Source: Trinickia mobilis (GTDB lineage: Bacteria > Pseudomonadota > Gammaproteobacteria > Burkholderiales > Burkholderiaceae). Taken from it: a DNA stretch of 64,000 nucleotides. Location of the stretch: the NCBI RefSeq assembly GCF_017315705.1, contig NZ_JAFLRF010000010.1, positions 1 to 64,000 of the forward strand, read 5' to 3'. The position numbers were made by a program, and so were the translations under genes. This document shows, piece by piece, positions 7,579 to 16,676 of the stretch. Numbering within the stretch: position 1 is the stretch's first letter; each line of letters opens with the position of its first letter. Below the pieces are notes generated by a model. It worked only from the letters and a program-made list of their open reading frames with translations, ran no database searches and was not told the DNA's origin.

Positions 7579-7935
7579 TGGTGGAGCCGGCGGGAATCGA
7601 ACCCGCGTCCGCAAATAGTCCACAACCAGTTCTACATACTTAGTTCTGTCATTTGATTTAACCGCACCGACGCGGACGAACACGCTTCGTTACGGCGAGT
7701 CACTAGATTTTCGGCCCCGGCGTCGTGACACCACCAAGGATTATCTGACGTGAATGACCTCGCTGGTCTTGCGACCCTAGCCCGTCAGAGAGCTAGTGCG
7801 AGGTTGGCGGGGTTAAGCCGCCAATGCGTACGTTTCGTCGTTCGCAGTTACTTAAGTCCCATTGATTTACGAGGTGACGGGTCCTCGGTATGCCCTGAGC
7901 TGCTTCGTTACCCACGTCGAAACCAGGTCGGCCCC
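7579..7935 (-). ncRNA. ssrA: transfer-messenger RNA (tmRNA)
   Basis: The 5' end GGGGCCGACCTGGTTTCGAC (from 7935) and the 3' end CGGGTTCGATTCCCGCCGGC followed by TCCACCA pair as the tRNA-like acceptor and T arms, giving a 357-nt RNA ending in an encoded CCA at 7579. The internal reading frame is GCG AAC GAC GAA ACG TAC GCA TTG GCG GCT TAA, giving the tag ANDETYALAA, as expected for Burkholderia relatives. With SmpB it rescues stalled ribosomes and tags the products for proteolysis. The adjacent integrase remnant shows that its 3' end has served as an attachment site; the tRNA-like end remains intact. Confidence 0.97.
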
Positions 7936-8057
7936 TGTGGAGTCGTTAATTATCCCATAGAACTACGACCTTGGCGCAGCCTTGCGGGCTAAAGACGCGG
8001 CTGGAGGCGAAATTCAGCTTCTGCGGCGGGCCGTTCGCCGCAGGATTGAGCGCCGCG

Positions 8058-8771
8058 TCAGCCAATCTCGCGCAGCAGTCGCTGCAGTTCACCGGTCGAT
8101 TGCACGACATGCTGCGCGTGCCATTGAGTCGGGGGCAGGTCCGTTCCGCAGTATCCGTAAGCAGCGGCGACGGTGACCATGCCTGCCGCGAACCCCGCTT
8201 GCACGTCGCGCAGATCGTCGCCGACGTAGACGACTCGCTCCGGCTGCACGTCGAGTTCCTTCGCCGCATGCAAGAGCGGCGCCGGATGCGGCTTCGAATG
8301 CGGTGTCGTATCCCCGCTGACGACGCAACCCGCGCGCAGGTCGAGGCCAAGCAGCTCGACGAGCGGATCGGTCAACCGCGAAACCTTGTTCGTGACGATG
8401 CCCCAGCGCACGCCGCGCTCGTCCAACTCGTCGAGTATTTGGCCGATGCCCGGGAAGAGCGTCGTTTCGATGCACAAATCGGCTTCGTAGTTGGCCAGAA
8501 ACTCCTCGCGCATCGACGCGAACCCCTGGTGCTCGGGGCCGATGCCAAATGCGCCGCCGATCAGGCCGCGCGCGCCGGCCGACGCGAGCGGGCGCAGATC
8601 GTCGAGCGGCAGCATGTCGAGACCGCGGTCGTGGCGCATTTTGTTGACGGCAGCGGCAAGATCGGGTGCGGTGTCCGCAAGCGTGCCGTCGAGGTCGAAT
8701 AAGACGGCTTGGCACAGGCCGATCGACGCCTCGTCGCTTTCGCGTTGCGGCAGGGGGGTGGGGTCGCTCAT
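8058..8771 (-). CDS. gph: phosphoglycolate phosphatase
   Basis: A 237-residue HAD-superfamily hydrolase. Motif I is DLDGTLADTAPDL (Asp nucleophile), motif II is VTNK, and the C-terminal acidic motif is VYVGDDLRD. The sequence matches the Gph/CbbZ type that dephosphorylates 2-phosphoglycolate arising from DNA repair or oxygenation. It is followed by ubiG on the other side of a 42-bp gap and shares its strand, the order seen in many Burkholderia genomes. The start ATG at 8771 gives a short N-terminal extension (MSDPTPLPQRESDEA) before the HAD core. Confidence 0.93.
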   Translation of the reverse strand: MSDPTPLPQRESDEASIGLCQAVLFDLDGTLADTAPDLAAAVNKMRHDRGLDMLPLDDLRPLASAGARGLIGGAFGIGPEHQGFASMREEFLANYEADLCIETTLFPGIGQILDELDERGVRWGIVTNKVSRLTDPLVELLGLDLRAGCVVSGDTTPHSKPHPAPLLHAAKELDVQPERVVYVGDDLRDVQAGFAAGMVTVAAAYGYCGTDLPPTQWHAQHVVQSTGELQRLLREIG

Positions 8772-8813
8772 GAGGTCAATCGGGAACGGAAAGAGTTTGG
8801 ACCGGCGCGCGGA

Positions 8814-9512
8814 TCAGGCGCTGCGCCGGCACGCGAATAGGTAGTTGACGCTGGTGTCGTCGGACAATCCGAAGCGCTTGGCAAGCGGGTTGTACGTGAT
8901 GCCCTTGATATCCGTGCTGTGCAGGCCGGCCGAGCGCACGAACCCCGCCAGCTCAGACGGACGGATAAAGCGCGCATAGTCGTGCGTGCCCTTGGGCAGC
9001 ATTTGCGCGATGTACTCGGCGCCGATCACGGCAAACAAATACGATTTGACGTTGCGATTGAGCGTAGAGAAAAAGACCCAGCCGCCGGGTTTCACGAGCG
9101 TTGCGCATGCCGCCACGATGGCGCTGGGATCAGGCACGTGCTCGAGCATTTCCATGCAGGTGACAGCGTCGTAGGTGCCTGGTTCGCGTGACGCGAGCGC
9201 CTCTGCTGCGATCTCTTCATAGTCGACGCTTACGCCGCTCTCCAGACTGTGCAGGTCGGCAACGCCAAGCGCCTGCGTCGACAAGTCGATGCCCTTGACC
9301 TGTGCGCCCAATCCCGCCATCGATTCCGACAGGATGCCGCCTCCGCAGCCAATATCCAGCACGCGTTTGCCGGCCAGGTGCGCATGGGAGTCGATCCAGC
9401 CGAGCCGGACGGGGTTCAGCTCATGCAGCGGCTTGAATTCGGCGTTCGGGTCCCACCAGCGATGCGCGAGATCGCTGAATTTCTGCAGCTCATGGGGATC
9501 GGCGTTGGTCAT
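8814..9512 (-). CDS. ubiG: ubiquinone biosynthesis O-methyltransferase
   Basis: A 232-residue class I SAM-dependent methyltransferase. Motif I is [16 protein letters not shown] at about residues 50-65, and the N-terminal segment [20 protein letters not shown] is diagnostic for UbiG. It catalyses both O-methylation steps of ubiquinone synthesis in the cytoplasm or at the membrane. It lies directly upstream of gph on the same strand and downstream of ompA. Length and start ([12 protein letters not shown]) match the family. Confidence 0.95.
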   Translation of the reverse strand: MTNADPHELQKFSDLAHRWWDPNAEFKPLHELNPVRLGWIDSHAHLAGKRVLDIGCGGGILSESMAGLGAQVKGIDLSTQALGVADLHSLESGVSVDYEEIAAEALASREPGTYDAVTCMEMLEHVPDPSAIVAACATLVKPGGWVFFSTLNRNVKSYLFAVIGAEYIAQMLPKGTHDYARFIRPSELAGFVRSAGLHSTDIKGITYNPLAKRFGLSDDTSVNYLFACRRSA

Positions 9513-9639
9513 GGCGGATGCGGCTTTGCGAAGAGCGTGGATGGGGGCTGCGGGTTAGCCCCGAGTATATAGGGGCCTGCGAACAGGGGCAAAACGAGGT
9601 GGGCAAGCCGACAGCTGAAGCGCCAATTCGGGCCGACAT

Positions 9640-9666
9640 AAAAAAACCCCGCCGAAGCGGGGCTTT
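9640..9666 (-). terminator. intrinsic terminator of ompA
   Basis: On the minus strand the stem CCCCGC/GCGGGG (9657-9662 with 9647-9652) closes a 4-nt TTCG loop and is followed by a run of seven Ts. It lies 21 bp after the ompA stop. Confidence 0.85.
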
Positions 9667-9687
9667 GATGCTGCGGTATCGTGCAGC

Positions 9688-10338
9688 TTACTGCTTCGAA
9701 GTACCGACAACTTCGACTTCCACGCGGCGATCCGGTGCCAGGCAGGAGATGAGTTGCTTGTGGTTCTTCTGGTTGCAGCCCGTCGTAACCGGATTGCGCT
9801 TGCCCTTGCCTTCCGTGTAGATTCGGTTGGCTTCGATGCCCTTGCTGACCAGGTATGCCTTCACAGCTTGAGCGCGGCGCAGCGACAGACGGTCGTTGTA
9901 CTTGTCCGAACCGATGCGGTCGGTGTAGCCCGTTGCAACGACGACTTCCAGGTTCACGCCTTGGATCTTCGTAGCCAGATCGTCCATCTTTTCCTTGCCA
10001 GCCGGCTTCAGGACAGCCTTGTCGAAGTCGAACAGCGTGTCAGCTTGGTACGTGATCTTCTGGCTGCTGATGACCGGAGCAGCCGGAGCAGCCGGAGCGG
10101 GCGGCGTCGGAGCTTGCGCGACCAGTGCGCCGTCGCATTTTGCGTTGGCCGTTGCGGGCGTCCAGAACGCATCGCGCCAGCAAAGCTCGTTCGTGCCGTT
10201 CATCCACACGTATTCGCCGGTGCCGTTCACCCAGTTGTCATTCGTTTGTTGTCGCGAGGCCGGCACTGACTGTGCCGAAGCGGATGCAGCCATAACTACG
10301 GTAGCTGCAATGAACGCGAGCTTTGAAAGTTTATTCAT
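9688..10338 (-). CDS. ompA: OmpA-family outer membrane protein
   Basis: A 216-residue protein with a Sec signal peptide (MNKLSKLAFIAATVVMAASA, cleaved near ASA-Q). A short region with the motif GEYVWMNGTNELCWRD precedes a Pro/Ala-rich linker and a C-terminal OmpA peptidoglycan-binding domain from about residue 90 (LFDFDKAVLKPAGKEKMDDL, then LSLRRAQAVKAYLVSKGI). The C-terminus is NRIYTEGKGKRNPVTTGC and ends with RRVEVEVVG. It anchors the outer membrane to the cell wall. The size and the ubiG-ompA-gyrA neighbourhood are standard for Burkholderia. GAGAGGAGAA upstream is a strong ribosome binding site. Confidence 0.93.
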   Translation of the reverse strand: MNKLSKLAFIAATVVMAASASAQSVPASRQQTNDNWVNGTGEYVWMNGTNELCWRDAFWTPATANAKCDGALVAQAPTPPAPAAPAAPVISSQKITYQADTLFDFDKAVLKPAGKEKMDDLATKIQGVNLEVVVATGYTDRIGSDKYNDRLSLRRAQAVKAYLVSKGIEANRIYTEGKGKRNPVTTGCNQKNHKQLISCLAPDRRVEVEVVGTSKQ

Positions 10339-10403
10339 ATTTCTCCTCTCGAAATTGAGATTACCGCAGGTTTACTGCGAGCTTGTTGACGAAGACAAGT
10401 CAT

Positions 10404-10472
10404 ACATTGCTCGAAGTATAACATTGGTGCGGCACAAAAAAGGCCGGGCCCTGAAGACACTTCGAGCAATGT
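10404..10472. promoter_or_regulatory. 14-bp perfect inverted repeat over the ompA promoter
   Basis: ACATTGCTCGAAGT at 10404-10417 is repeated in inverse at 10459-10472. On the minus strand TATACT (10421-10416), a good -10 box for ompA, overlaps the left arm. The arrangement fits an operator or looped control element in the ompA leader. The function is inferred. Confidence 0.4.
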
Positions 10473-10835
10473 CTAACCAAGTGCGTTGGCATTTTGCCAT
10501 ACAGTTCCCGACCCACGAAAAAAAATTCCCGAGCGTTCCGATCCCCCAACACAATTGTGGTGCATGCGCAACAGTAAGCCTGGCGGGCTTCTGCGGTCGC
10601 GCGGCGACCGCATGAGGCGTGCCTGGAGCGAAGAAAAATCGTCTCGTCAACAGCGTGGCGAGAGCGGTTCACAGCGGCTTCGCGGTCTCTGTGCAATGGG
10701 GAGTACGTACCCGCGGCGGGCGCGGTTGCGCCGCATGATAGAATCGCGTGATGCGCTGCTTTTGCGGCGCCAATGCGAAGGTGGGCCAAAGTTCTTGATT
10801 TTGGTGTTCATTTTCGCTTGGAAAAGATACGGATA
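10473..10835. other. ompA-gyrA intergenic region
   Basis: About 360 bp without a credible gene; the frames that cross it are low-quality shadows. The gyrA promoter should lie here. TAGAAT at about 10739-10744 is a candidate -10 box, without a convincing -35. Confidence 0.3.
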
Positions 10836-13448
10836 ATGGATCAATTCGCCAAAGAGACTCTGCCAATCTCCCTCGAGGAGGAAATGCGCCGTTCGTATCT
10901 CGATTACGCGATGAGCGTGATCGTGGGGCGTGCGCTTCCCGATGTCCGTGACGGCTTGAAGCCAGTGCACCGGCGCGTCCTGTACGCGATGCACGAACTC
11001 AACAACGACTGGAACCGTGCCTATAAAAAATCCGCGCGTATCGTCGGCGACGTGATCGGTAAATACCATCCGCACGGCGACACCGCTGTATACGACACGA
11101 TCGTCCGGATGGCGCAGGATTTCTCGCTGCGCTACATGCTGGTGGACGGGCAGGGCAATTTCGGATCGATCGACGGCGACAACGCCGCCGCGATGCGTTA
11201 CACCGAAATCCGTATGGCGAAGATCGGCCATGAGCTCCTTGCTGATATAGATAAGGAAACCGTCGATTTCGGTCCGAACTACGACGGCAGCGAGAGCGAG
11301 CCGCTGATTCTTCCGGCGCGCATCCCCAATCTGCTGATCAATGGCTCGTCGGGGATCGCGGTCGGCATGGCGACCAATATCCCGCCGCACAACCTGAATG
11401 AAGTCGTCGACGCCTGCCACCACCTGCTGAAGAGCCCGGAGGCGAGCATCGATGAGCTGATCGAGATCGTTCCCGCTCCGGATTTCCCGACCGCGGGCAT
11501 CATCTACGGCGTCACGGGCGTGCGCGACGGCTATCGCACCGGGCGCGGCCGCGTCGTGATGCGCGCGGCGACGCACTTCGAGGAAATCGATCGCGGCCAG
11601 CGCATGGCGATCATCGTCGACGAGTTGCCGTATCAGGTTAACAAGCGTTCGCTGCTCGAGCGGATCGCCGAGCTCGTCAACGAGAAGAAGCTGGAAGGCA
11701 TTTCGGATATCCGAGACGAGTCGGACAAGAGCGGCATGCGCGTCGTGATCGAGCTGAAGCGCGGCGAGGTGCCAGAGGTCGTCCTCAACAATTTATATAA
11801 GGCGACCCAGCTCCAGGACACGTTCGGCATGAACATGGTCGCGCTCGTCGACGGCCAGCCTAAGCTGCTGAATCTTAAGGAAATGCTTAGCGCGTTCCTG
11901 TCGCATCGACGGGAAGTGCTGACGCGGCGCACTGTATACGAACTGCGCAAGGCGCGCGAACGCGGCCACGTGCTCGAGGGCCTAGCCGTCGCGCTCGCGA
12001 ACATCGACGAATTCATCGCAATCATCAAGGCCGCGCCGACCCCGCCGATCGCCAAGCAGGAACTCATGGCGCGCGCGTGGGATTCGTCGCTCGTGCGCGA
12101 CATGCTGTCGCGCGCGGAAACCGAGAACGCCGCGGCCGGCGGCCGGGAAGCGTATCGCCCGGAAGGCCTGAACCCGGCGTTCGGGATGCAGGGCGACGGT
12201 CTCTACAAGCTGTCGGATACGCAGGCGCAGGAAATCCTGCAGATGCGTTTGCAACGCCTGACGGGTCTCGAGCAGGACAAGATCATCGGCGAATACCGTG
12301 AAGTGATGGCGCAGATCGCCGATCTGCTCGACATCCTCGCGCGCCCGGAGCGCATCACGACGATCATCACCGACGAGCTGACGGCGGTGAAGGCCGAGTT
12401 CGGCGACGCGCGCCGCTCGAAGATCGAGATGAATGCGACCGAACTGAACACCGAAGACCTGATCACGCCGCAGGACATGGTCGTGACGATGTCGCACGCC
12501 GGCTACGTGAAATCGCAGCCGTTGTCCGAATATCGCGCCCAGAAGCGCGGAGGCCGTGGCAAGCAGGCGACGCAGATGAAGGAAGACGACTGGATCGACA
12601 CGCTCTTCATCGCGAACACTCACGACCACATCCTCTGCTTCTCGAATCGCGGCCGCGTCTACTGGGTGAAGGTCTACGAGGTACCGCAAGGCTCGCGCAA
12701 CTCCCGCGGCCGTCCGATCGTCAACATGTTCCCGCTGCAGGAAGGCGAGAAGATCAACGTCGTGCTGCCGATCAAGGAGTTCTCGGCAGACAAGTTCGTC
12801 TTCATGGCAACCGCGTTGGGCACGGTCAAGAAGACGCCGCTCGAGGCTTTCAGCAGGCCTTTGCGCAAGGGCATTATTGCGGTCGGCCTCGATGACGGCG
12901 ATTACCTGATCGGCGCCGCAATCACGGACGGCGCGCATGACGTGATGCTCTTCTCGGATTCGGGCAAGGCGGTGCGTTTCGATGAAAACGACGTGCGACC
13001 GATGGGTCGCGAAGCGCGCGGCGTGCGCGGCATGCAGCTGGACGAAGGGCAGCAGGTGATCGCGCTTCTGGTGGCGGGCAGCGAGCAGCAGTCGGTGCTG
13101 ACCGCGACCGAAAACGGCTACGGCAAGCGCACCCCGATCACCGAGTACACGCGTCATGGGCGCGGCACGAAGGGGATGATCGCGATCCAGACATCGGAGC
13201 GCAACGGCAAGGTCGTGGCCGCCACGCTTGTCGACCCCGAAGATCAGATCATGCTGATCACGACAACCGGTGTGCTGATTCGCACGCGTGTTTCGGAAAT
13301 TCGTGAAATGGGCCGCGCAACGCAAGGTGTTACACTCATCAGCCTTGATGACGGCACCAAGCTCTCCGGCCTGCAGCAAATCGCCGAGGCGGATGGCGAA
13401 GCGGATGCCGAAAGTACGGCGGCGGATGACGAAAACGGCGAGGGCTGA
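10836..13448 (+). CDS. gyrA: DNA gyrase subunit A
   Basis: An 870-residue type II topoisomerase subunit. The start [20 protein letters not shown] at 10836 matches family members; a longer upstream frame is not coding. The breakage-reunion domain has the catalytic Tyr in [10 protein letters not shown] and the quinolone-resistance segment [12 protein letters not shown], with Thr and Asp at the positions equivalent to E. coli 83 and 87, the usual wild-type state in Burkholderia. The C-terminal domain shows the GyrA box (QKRGGRGKQ) and beta-pinwheel repeats, then a short acidic tail. It works with GyrB to supercoil DNA. Confidence 0.97.
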   Translation: MDQFAKETLPISLEEEMRRSYLDYAMSVIVGRALPDVRDGLKPVHRRVLYAMHELNNDWNRAYKKSARIVGDVIGKYHPHGDTAVYDTIVRMAQDFSLRYMLVDGQGNFGSIDGDNAAAMRYTEIRMAKIGHELLADIDKETVDFGPNYDGSESEPLILPARIPNLLINGSSGIAVGMATNIPPHNLNEVVDACHHLLKSPEASIDELIEIVPAPDFPTAGIIYGVTGVRDGYRTGRGRVVMRAATHFEEIDRGQRMAIIVDELPYQVNKRSLLERIAELVNEKKLEGISDIRDESDKSGMRVVIELKRGEVPEVVLNNLYKATQLQDTFGMNMVALVDGQPKLLNLKEMLSAFLSHRREVLTRRTVYELRKARERGHVLEGLAVALANIDEFIAIIKAAPTPPIAKQELMARAWDSSLVRDMLSRAETENAAAGGREAYRPEGLNPAFGMQGDGLYKLSDTQAQEILQMRLQRLTGLEQDKIIGEYREVMAQIADLLDILARPERITTIITDELTAVKAEFGDARRSKIEMNATELNTEDLITPQDMVVTMSHAGYVKSQPLSEYRAQKRGGRGKQATQMKEDDWIDTLFIANTHDHILCFSNRGRVYWVKVYEVPQGSRNSRGRPIVNMFPLQEGEKINVVLPIKEFSADKFVFMATALGTVKKTPLEAFSRPLRKGIIAVGLDDGDYLIGAAITDGAHDVMLFSDSGKAVRFDENDVRPMGREARGVRGMQLDEGQQVIALLVAGSEQQSVLTATENGYGKRTPITEYTRHGRGTKGMIAIQTSERNGKVVAATLVDPEDQIMLITTTGVLIRTRVSEIREMGRATQGVTLISLDDGTKLSGLQQIAEADGEADAESTAADDENGEG

Positions 13449-13588
13449 TCTGCACACAAGTCGTGCATGACAGGCGTCGCGAGAAAGTAACCGCATGGAG
13501 AACCGTACGAAGCGAATGATCCCGCAACACGGTGTTGCGATACGCTTCGTGCGTCAAGCTATTCGACTATTTCTTTTAGGGAGTAATG

Positions 13589-14200
13589 ATGCAACAACGA
13601 TTCAAGCAATGGATGCTGCTGGCTGCTTTCGTGCCGACCTTCGCGATGGCGCAGGCGCTCCAGAATCAAGCGCCGGCCGACACGACCGCAGCGGCACCGG
13701 CAGCAGCTCCGGTCGATCCGGCCAAGCAAGCCGCAATCAAGGACCTGCTCGACGCCATCGACGCGCAGAAGCTGGTTGGCGCAATCGGCAACAGCGCGCA
13801 AATGCAAGCTAAGCAGCTGGTTCCGGCGATCCTGTCGGACGCGCTGTCGGAAAACAAGACGCTGACGGACAAGCAAAAGCAAGCCTCTGTGCCGACGCTT
13901 CAAAAGAACGCGGTGCCGAAACTGGTTGACACGGCAGGCCAGGTTTTCGCGACCGATTCGTTCCGCCAGGACGCGATGCAGGCTCAGTATGAAGCGTACG
14001 CAAAGTACTACAGCACGTCGGAAATCAAGGACCTGACGGCGTTCTACAAGAGCCCGACGGGCCGCAAGTTCATCCAGGTGCAAGACCAAGTGGGCCGCGA
14101 TGTCGTGAACGGCCTGATGCAGAAGTACATGCCGCAATCGATCAAGGCAACGCGCGACCAAGCCGACAAGGAAGTCGCGGCGGTCAAGCCGGGCAAGTAA
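13589..14200 (+). CDS. DUF2059 domain periplasmic protein
   Basis: About 203 residues with a Sec signal peptide (MQQRFKQWMLLAAFVPTFAM, cleaved near AMA-Q) and an Ala/Pro-rich linker. Residues about 115-170 form the helical DUF2059 domain (YAKYYSTSEIKDLTAFYKSP then TGRKFIQVQ). Of two adjacent ATGs, that at 13589 is better spaced from AGGGAG. It lies between gyrA and serC in a conserved Burkholderia order. Its biochemical role is unknown; the family is periplasmic and widespread in Proteobacteria. Confidence 0.8.
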   Translation: MQQRFKQWMLLAAFVPTFAMAQALQNQAPADTTAAAPAAAPVDPAKQAAIKDLLDAIDAQKLVGAIGNSAQMQAKQLVPAILSDALSENKTLTDKQKQASVPTLQKNAVPKLVDTAGQVFATDSFRQDAMQAQYEAYAKYYSTSEIKDLTAFYKSPTGRKFIQVQDQVGRDVVNGLMQKYMPQSIKATRDQADKEVAAVKPGK

Positions 14201-14305
14201 TCAGCTGGCTATAAGGTTCGCCGGGGGCGCTATACCGGGCCCTTTCGCTGCGGATCGGCCGGGCTGACAAGGCGCCTGGGTTTGGCGGCTTGCCGGTGAC
14301 AGTGC

Positions 14306-14345
14306 GATAATGGCCGTTTGCGCGGGAGCGCAGACGGCCATTATC
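14306..14345. repeat. 40-bp near-perfect palindrome upstream of serC
   Basis: A 12-bp arm GATAATGGCCGT (14306-14317) and an inner TGCGC pair with their complements at 14328-14345, leaving a 4-nt GGGA loop and one mismatch. GATAAT itself looks like a -10 box. The structure is either an operator, a leader hairpin or a compact repeat. It lacks a T run, so it is not a typical terminator. Confidence 0.6.
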
Positions 14346-14407
14346 TATTCGGGCGCTGTTTTTCGGTATTTCCTTTTGCCACCGCACCTTCTTTCGGGGT
14401 TCCCACA

Positions 14408-15490
14408 ATGCGCGTCTTTAACTTCGCCGCCGGACCTGCGGCGCTGCCTGAGGAAGTGCTGCGCCAAGCTGCCGACGAGATGCTCGATTGGCGTGGTAGC
14501 GGCATGAGCGTGATGGAAATGAGCCATCGCGGCAAGGAATTCATCTCGATCCACGAAGAGGCGCTCACGGACCTGCGCGAGCTGCTCGACGTGCCGGCCA
14601 GCCACCGTATTCTGTTTCTGCAGGGTGGCGGCCTCGGCGAAAACGCGATCGTGCCGATGAACCTGCTCGGTACGAAGAAGACGGCCGATTTCGTCCTGAC
14701 GGGCTCGTGGTCGCAAAAGACGTTCAAGGAAGCGCACAAATATTGCGCGCCGCACTTGGCCGCAAGCGGCCAGACGGCCGATGGCTTCACGCGCTCGCCG
14801 GCTCGCGCCGAATGGCAGCTCTCCGACGACCCGGCGTACGTGCATTTGTGTACGAACGAGACGATCCACGGCGTCGAAACCTTCGATATTCCCGATCTCG
14901 GCGACATCCCGCTCGTGGCGGACGTGTCGTCGCACATCCTCTCGCGCCCGCTCGACGTCGCGAAGTTCGGCGCCATTTACGGCGGCGCGCAGAAGAACAT
15001 CGGCATGGCGGGCGTCACGGTCGTGATCGTGCGCGAGGACCTGCTCGACCGGGCGCTCCCAATCTGCCCGTCGGCGTTCGAGTGGAAGACCGTCGCCGAG
15101 AACAATTCGATGTACAACACACCGCCCACCTACGCGATCTACATCGCGGGCCTGGTGTTCAAGTGGCTGAAGAAGCTGGGCGGCTTGCGGGCGATCGAAG
15201 CGCGCAACATCGAGAAATCGAAGCTGCTGTACGGCGCGATCGACGCCAGCGCTTTCTATACCAACAAGGTTGAACGCGCTTCGCGTTCGCGGATGAACGT
15301 GCCGTTCTTCCTCGCGGACGAGTCGCGCAATGAAGATTTCCTCGCCGGCGCGAAGGCGCGCGGGCTGTTGCAGCTGAAGGGCCACAAGTCCGTCGGCGGA
15401 ATGCGGGCGTCGATTTACAACGCGGTGCCGCTCGAAGGCGTCAAGGCGCTGGTCGAGTACATGAAGGAATTCGAACAGCGCCAAGCCTGA
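14408..15490 (+). CDS. serC: phosphoserine aminotransferase
   Basis: A 360-residue PLP enzyme starting [20 protein letters not shown] at 14408, the standard SerC N-terminus. The PLP lysine lies in [11 protein letters not shown]. It makes 3-phosphoserine for serine synthesis and also serves pyridoxal phosphate synthesis. It is the first gene of the serC-pheA-hisC run, with 51 bp before pheA. Upstream lies the 40-bp palindrome at 14306-14345. Confidence 0.96.
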   Translation: MRVFNFAAGPAALPEEVLRQAADEMLDWRGSGMSVMEMSHRGKEFISIHEEALTDLRELLDVPASHRILFLQGGGLGENAIVPMNLLGTKKTADFVLTGSWSQKTFKEAHKYCAPHLAASGQTADGFTRSPARAEWQLSDDPAYVHLCTNETIHGVETFDIPDLGDIPLVADVSSHILSRPLDVAKFGAIYGGAQKNIGMAGVTVVIVREDLLDRALPICPSAFEWKTVAENNSMYNTPPTYAIYIAGLVFKWLKKLGGLRAIEARNIEKSKLLYGAIDASAFYTNKVERASRSRMNVPFFLADESRNEDFLAGAKARGLLQLKGHKSVGGMRASIYNAVPLEGVKALVEYMKEFEQRQA

Positions 15491-15541
15491 TCGCTCCGAC
15501 TTGACAGGCGGCGCGCTTACTTTCATACGGCCGTATTACGC

Positions 15542-16624
15542 ATGGACGACGAACTCAATACCAAGCTCAAACCGCTGCGCGATCGCATCGACGCGATCGA
15601 TGCGCAGCTGATCGCGCTGCTCAACCAGCGCGCGGCGATCGCTCTCGAAGTAGGCGAGGTCAAGAAGCACTACAACGCGCCGGTGTTCAGACCGGAGCGC
15701 GAGCAGCAGGTGATCGCGCGCTTGCAGGACATGAGCGCCGGGCCGCTCGCGGGCGATCACATCAGCGCGATCTGGCGCGAGATCATGGCGGCGAGCCGCG
15801 CGCTCGAGCAGCAGGTGCGCGCCGCCTATCTCGGGCCCGTCGGCACCTATAGCGAACAGGCGATGTACGAATACTTCGGTCACGCGATCGAAGGTCTCGC
15901 GTGCCCGTCGATCGACGAGGTGTTCCGCTCGGTCGAGGCGGGCGCCGCGGATTTCGGCGTCGTACCGGTCGAGAATTCGAGCGAAGGCGCCGTTTCGCGC
16001 ACGCTCGATCTGCTGTTGCAGACGCAGCTCGTGATCGGCGGCGAGCTCGCGCTGCCGATTCACCACAATCTTCTGACGCTAAGCGGCGGGCTGACCGGCG
16101 CGACGCGCGTCTGCGCGCATGCGCAGGCGCTCGCGCAGTGCCAGCGCTGGCTCGCGACGAACGCGCCGCATCTGGAGCGCCAGGCCGTATCGAGCAACGC
16201 GGAAGCCGCGCGTCTTGCCGCAAGCGATCCGACCGTTGCCGCGATTGCCGGCGATCGCGCCGCGGCCCACTACGGCTTGCAGGTCGCCTACGCGCTGATT
16301 CAGGACGATCCGCACAACCGCACGCGCTTCGTGATGATCGGCAAGGAGCCGGCGGGCGTGAGCGGGCGCGACCAGACGTCGCTGATCGTGTCGGTGAGGA
16401 ACGAGGCCGGCGCGATGTTCAAGCTGCTCGAACCGCTCGCACGGCACGGCGTGTCGATGACGCGCTTCGAGTCGCGTCCGGCGCGCGTCGGCACGTGGGA
16501 GTACTACTTCTATATCGATCTCGAGGGCCATCGCGAAGATCCGCCCGTCGCCGCGGCATTGGGCGATCTCGAGAAGATGGCTGCGTTCCTGAAGATTCTC
16601 GGCTCGTATCCGCGCGCGCGCTGA
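15542..16624 (+). CDS. pheA: bifunctional chorismate mutase/prephenate dehydratase (P-protein)
   Basis: A 360-residue enzyme that converts chorismate to phenylpyruvate. Residues 1-90 are an AroQ chorismate mutase helix bundle (LKPLRDRIDAIDAQLIALLN). Residues about 95-270 are prephenate dehydratase (AYLGPVGTYSEQA; VPVENSSEGAV). Residues about 280-355 are an ACT domain with the Phe-binding motif TRFESRPAR. It is thus a full-length feedback-regulated P-protein. It lies between serC and hisC on the same strand. Confidence 0.96.
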   Translation: MDDELNTKLKPLRDRIDAIDAQLIALLNQRAAIALEVGEVKKHYNAPVFRPEREQQVIARLQDMSAGPLAGDHISAIWREIMAASRALEQQVRAAYLGPVGTYSEQAMYEYFGHAIEGLACPSIDEVFRSVEAGAADFGVVPVENSSEGAVSRTLDLLLQTQLVIGGELALPIHHNLLTLSGGLTGATRVCAHAQALAQCQRWLATNAPHLERQAVSSNAEAARLAASDPTVAAIAGDRAAAHYGLQVAYALIQDDPHNRTRFVMIGKEPAGVSGRDQTSLIVSVRNEAGAMFKLLEPLARHGVSMTRFESRPARVGTWEYYFYIDLEGHREDPPVAAALGDLEKMAAFLKILGSYPRAR

Positions 16625-16676
16625 TGCGCCGCGCGCCGTCCCCGGCTCTCGCCCAACCGCCTACTTGGAGACATAT

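Noticed and set aside
11982-13496. Open frame of over 500 codons opposite gyrA
   Set aside because: High GC keeps antisense frames open; the protein has no domain and gyrA is certain.
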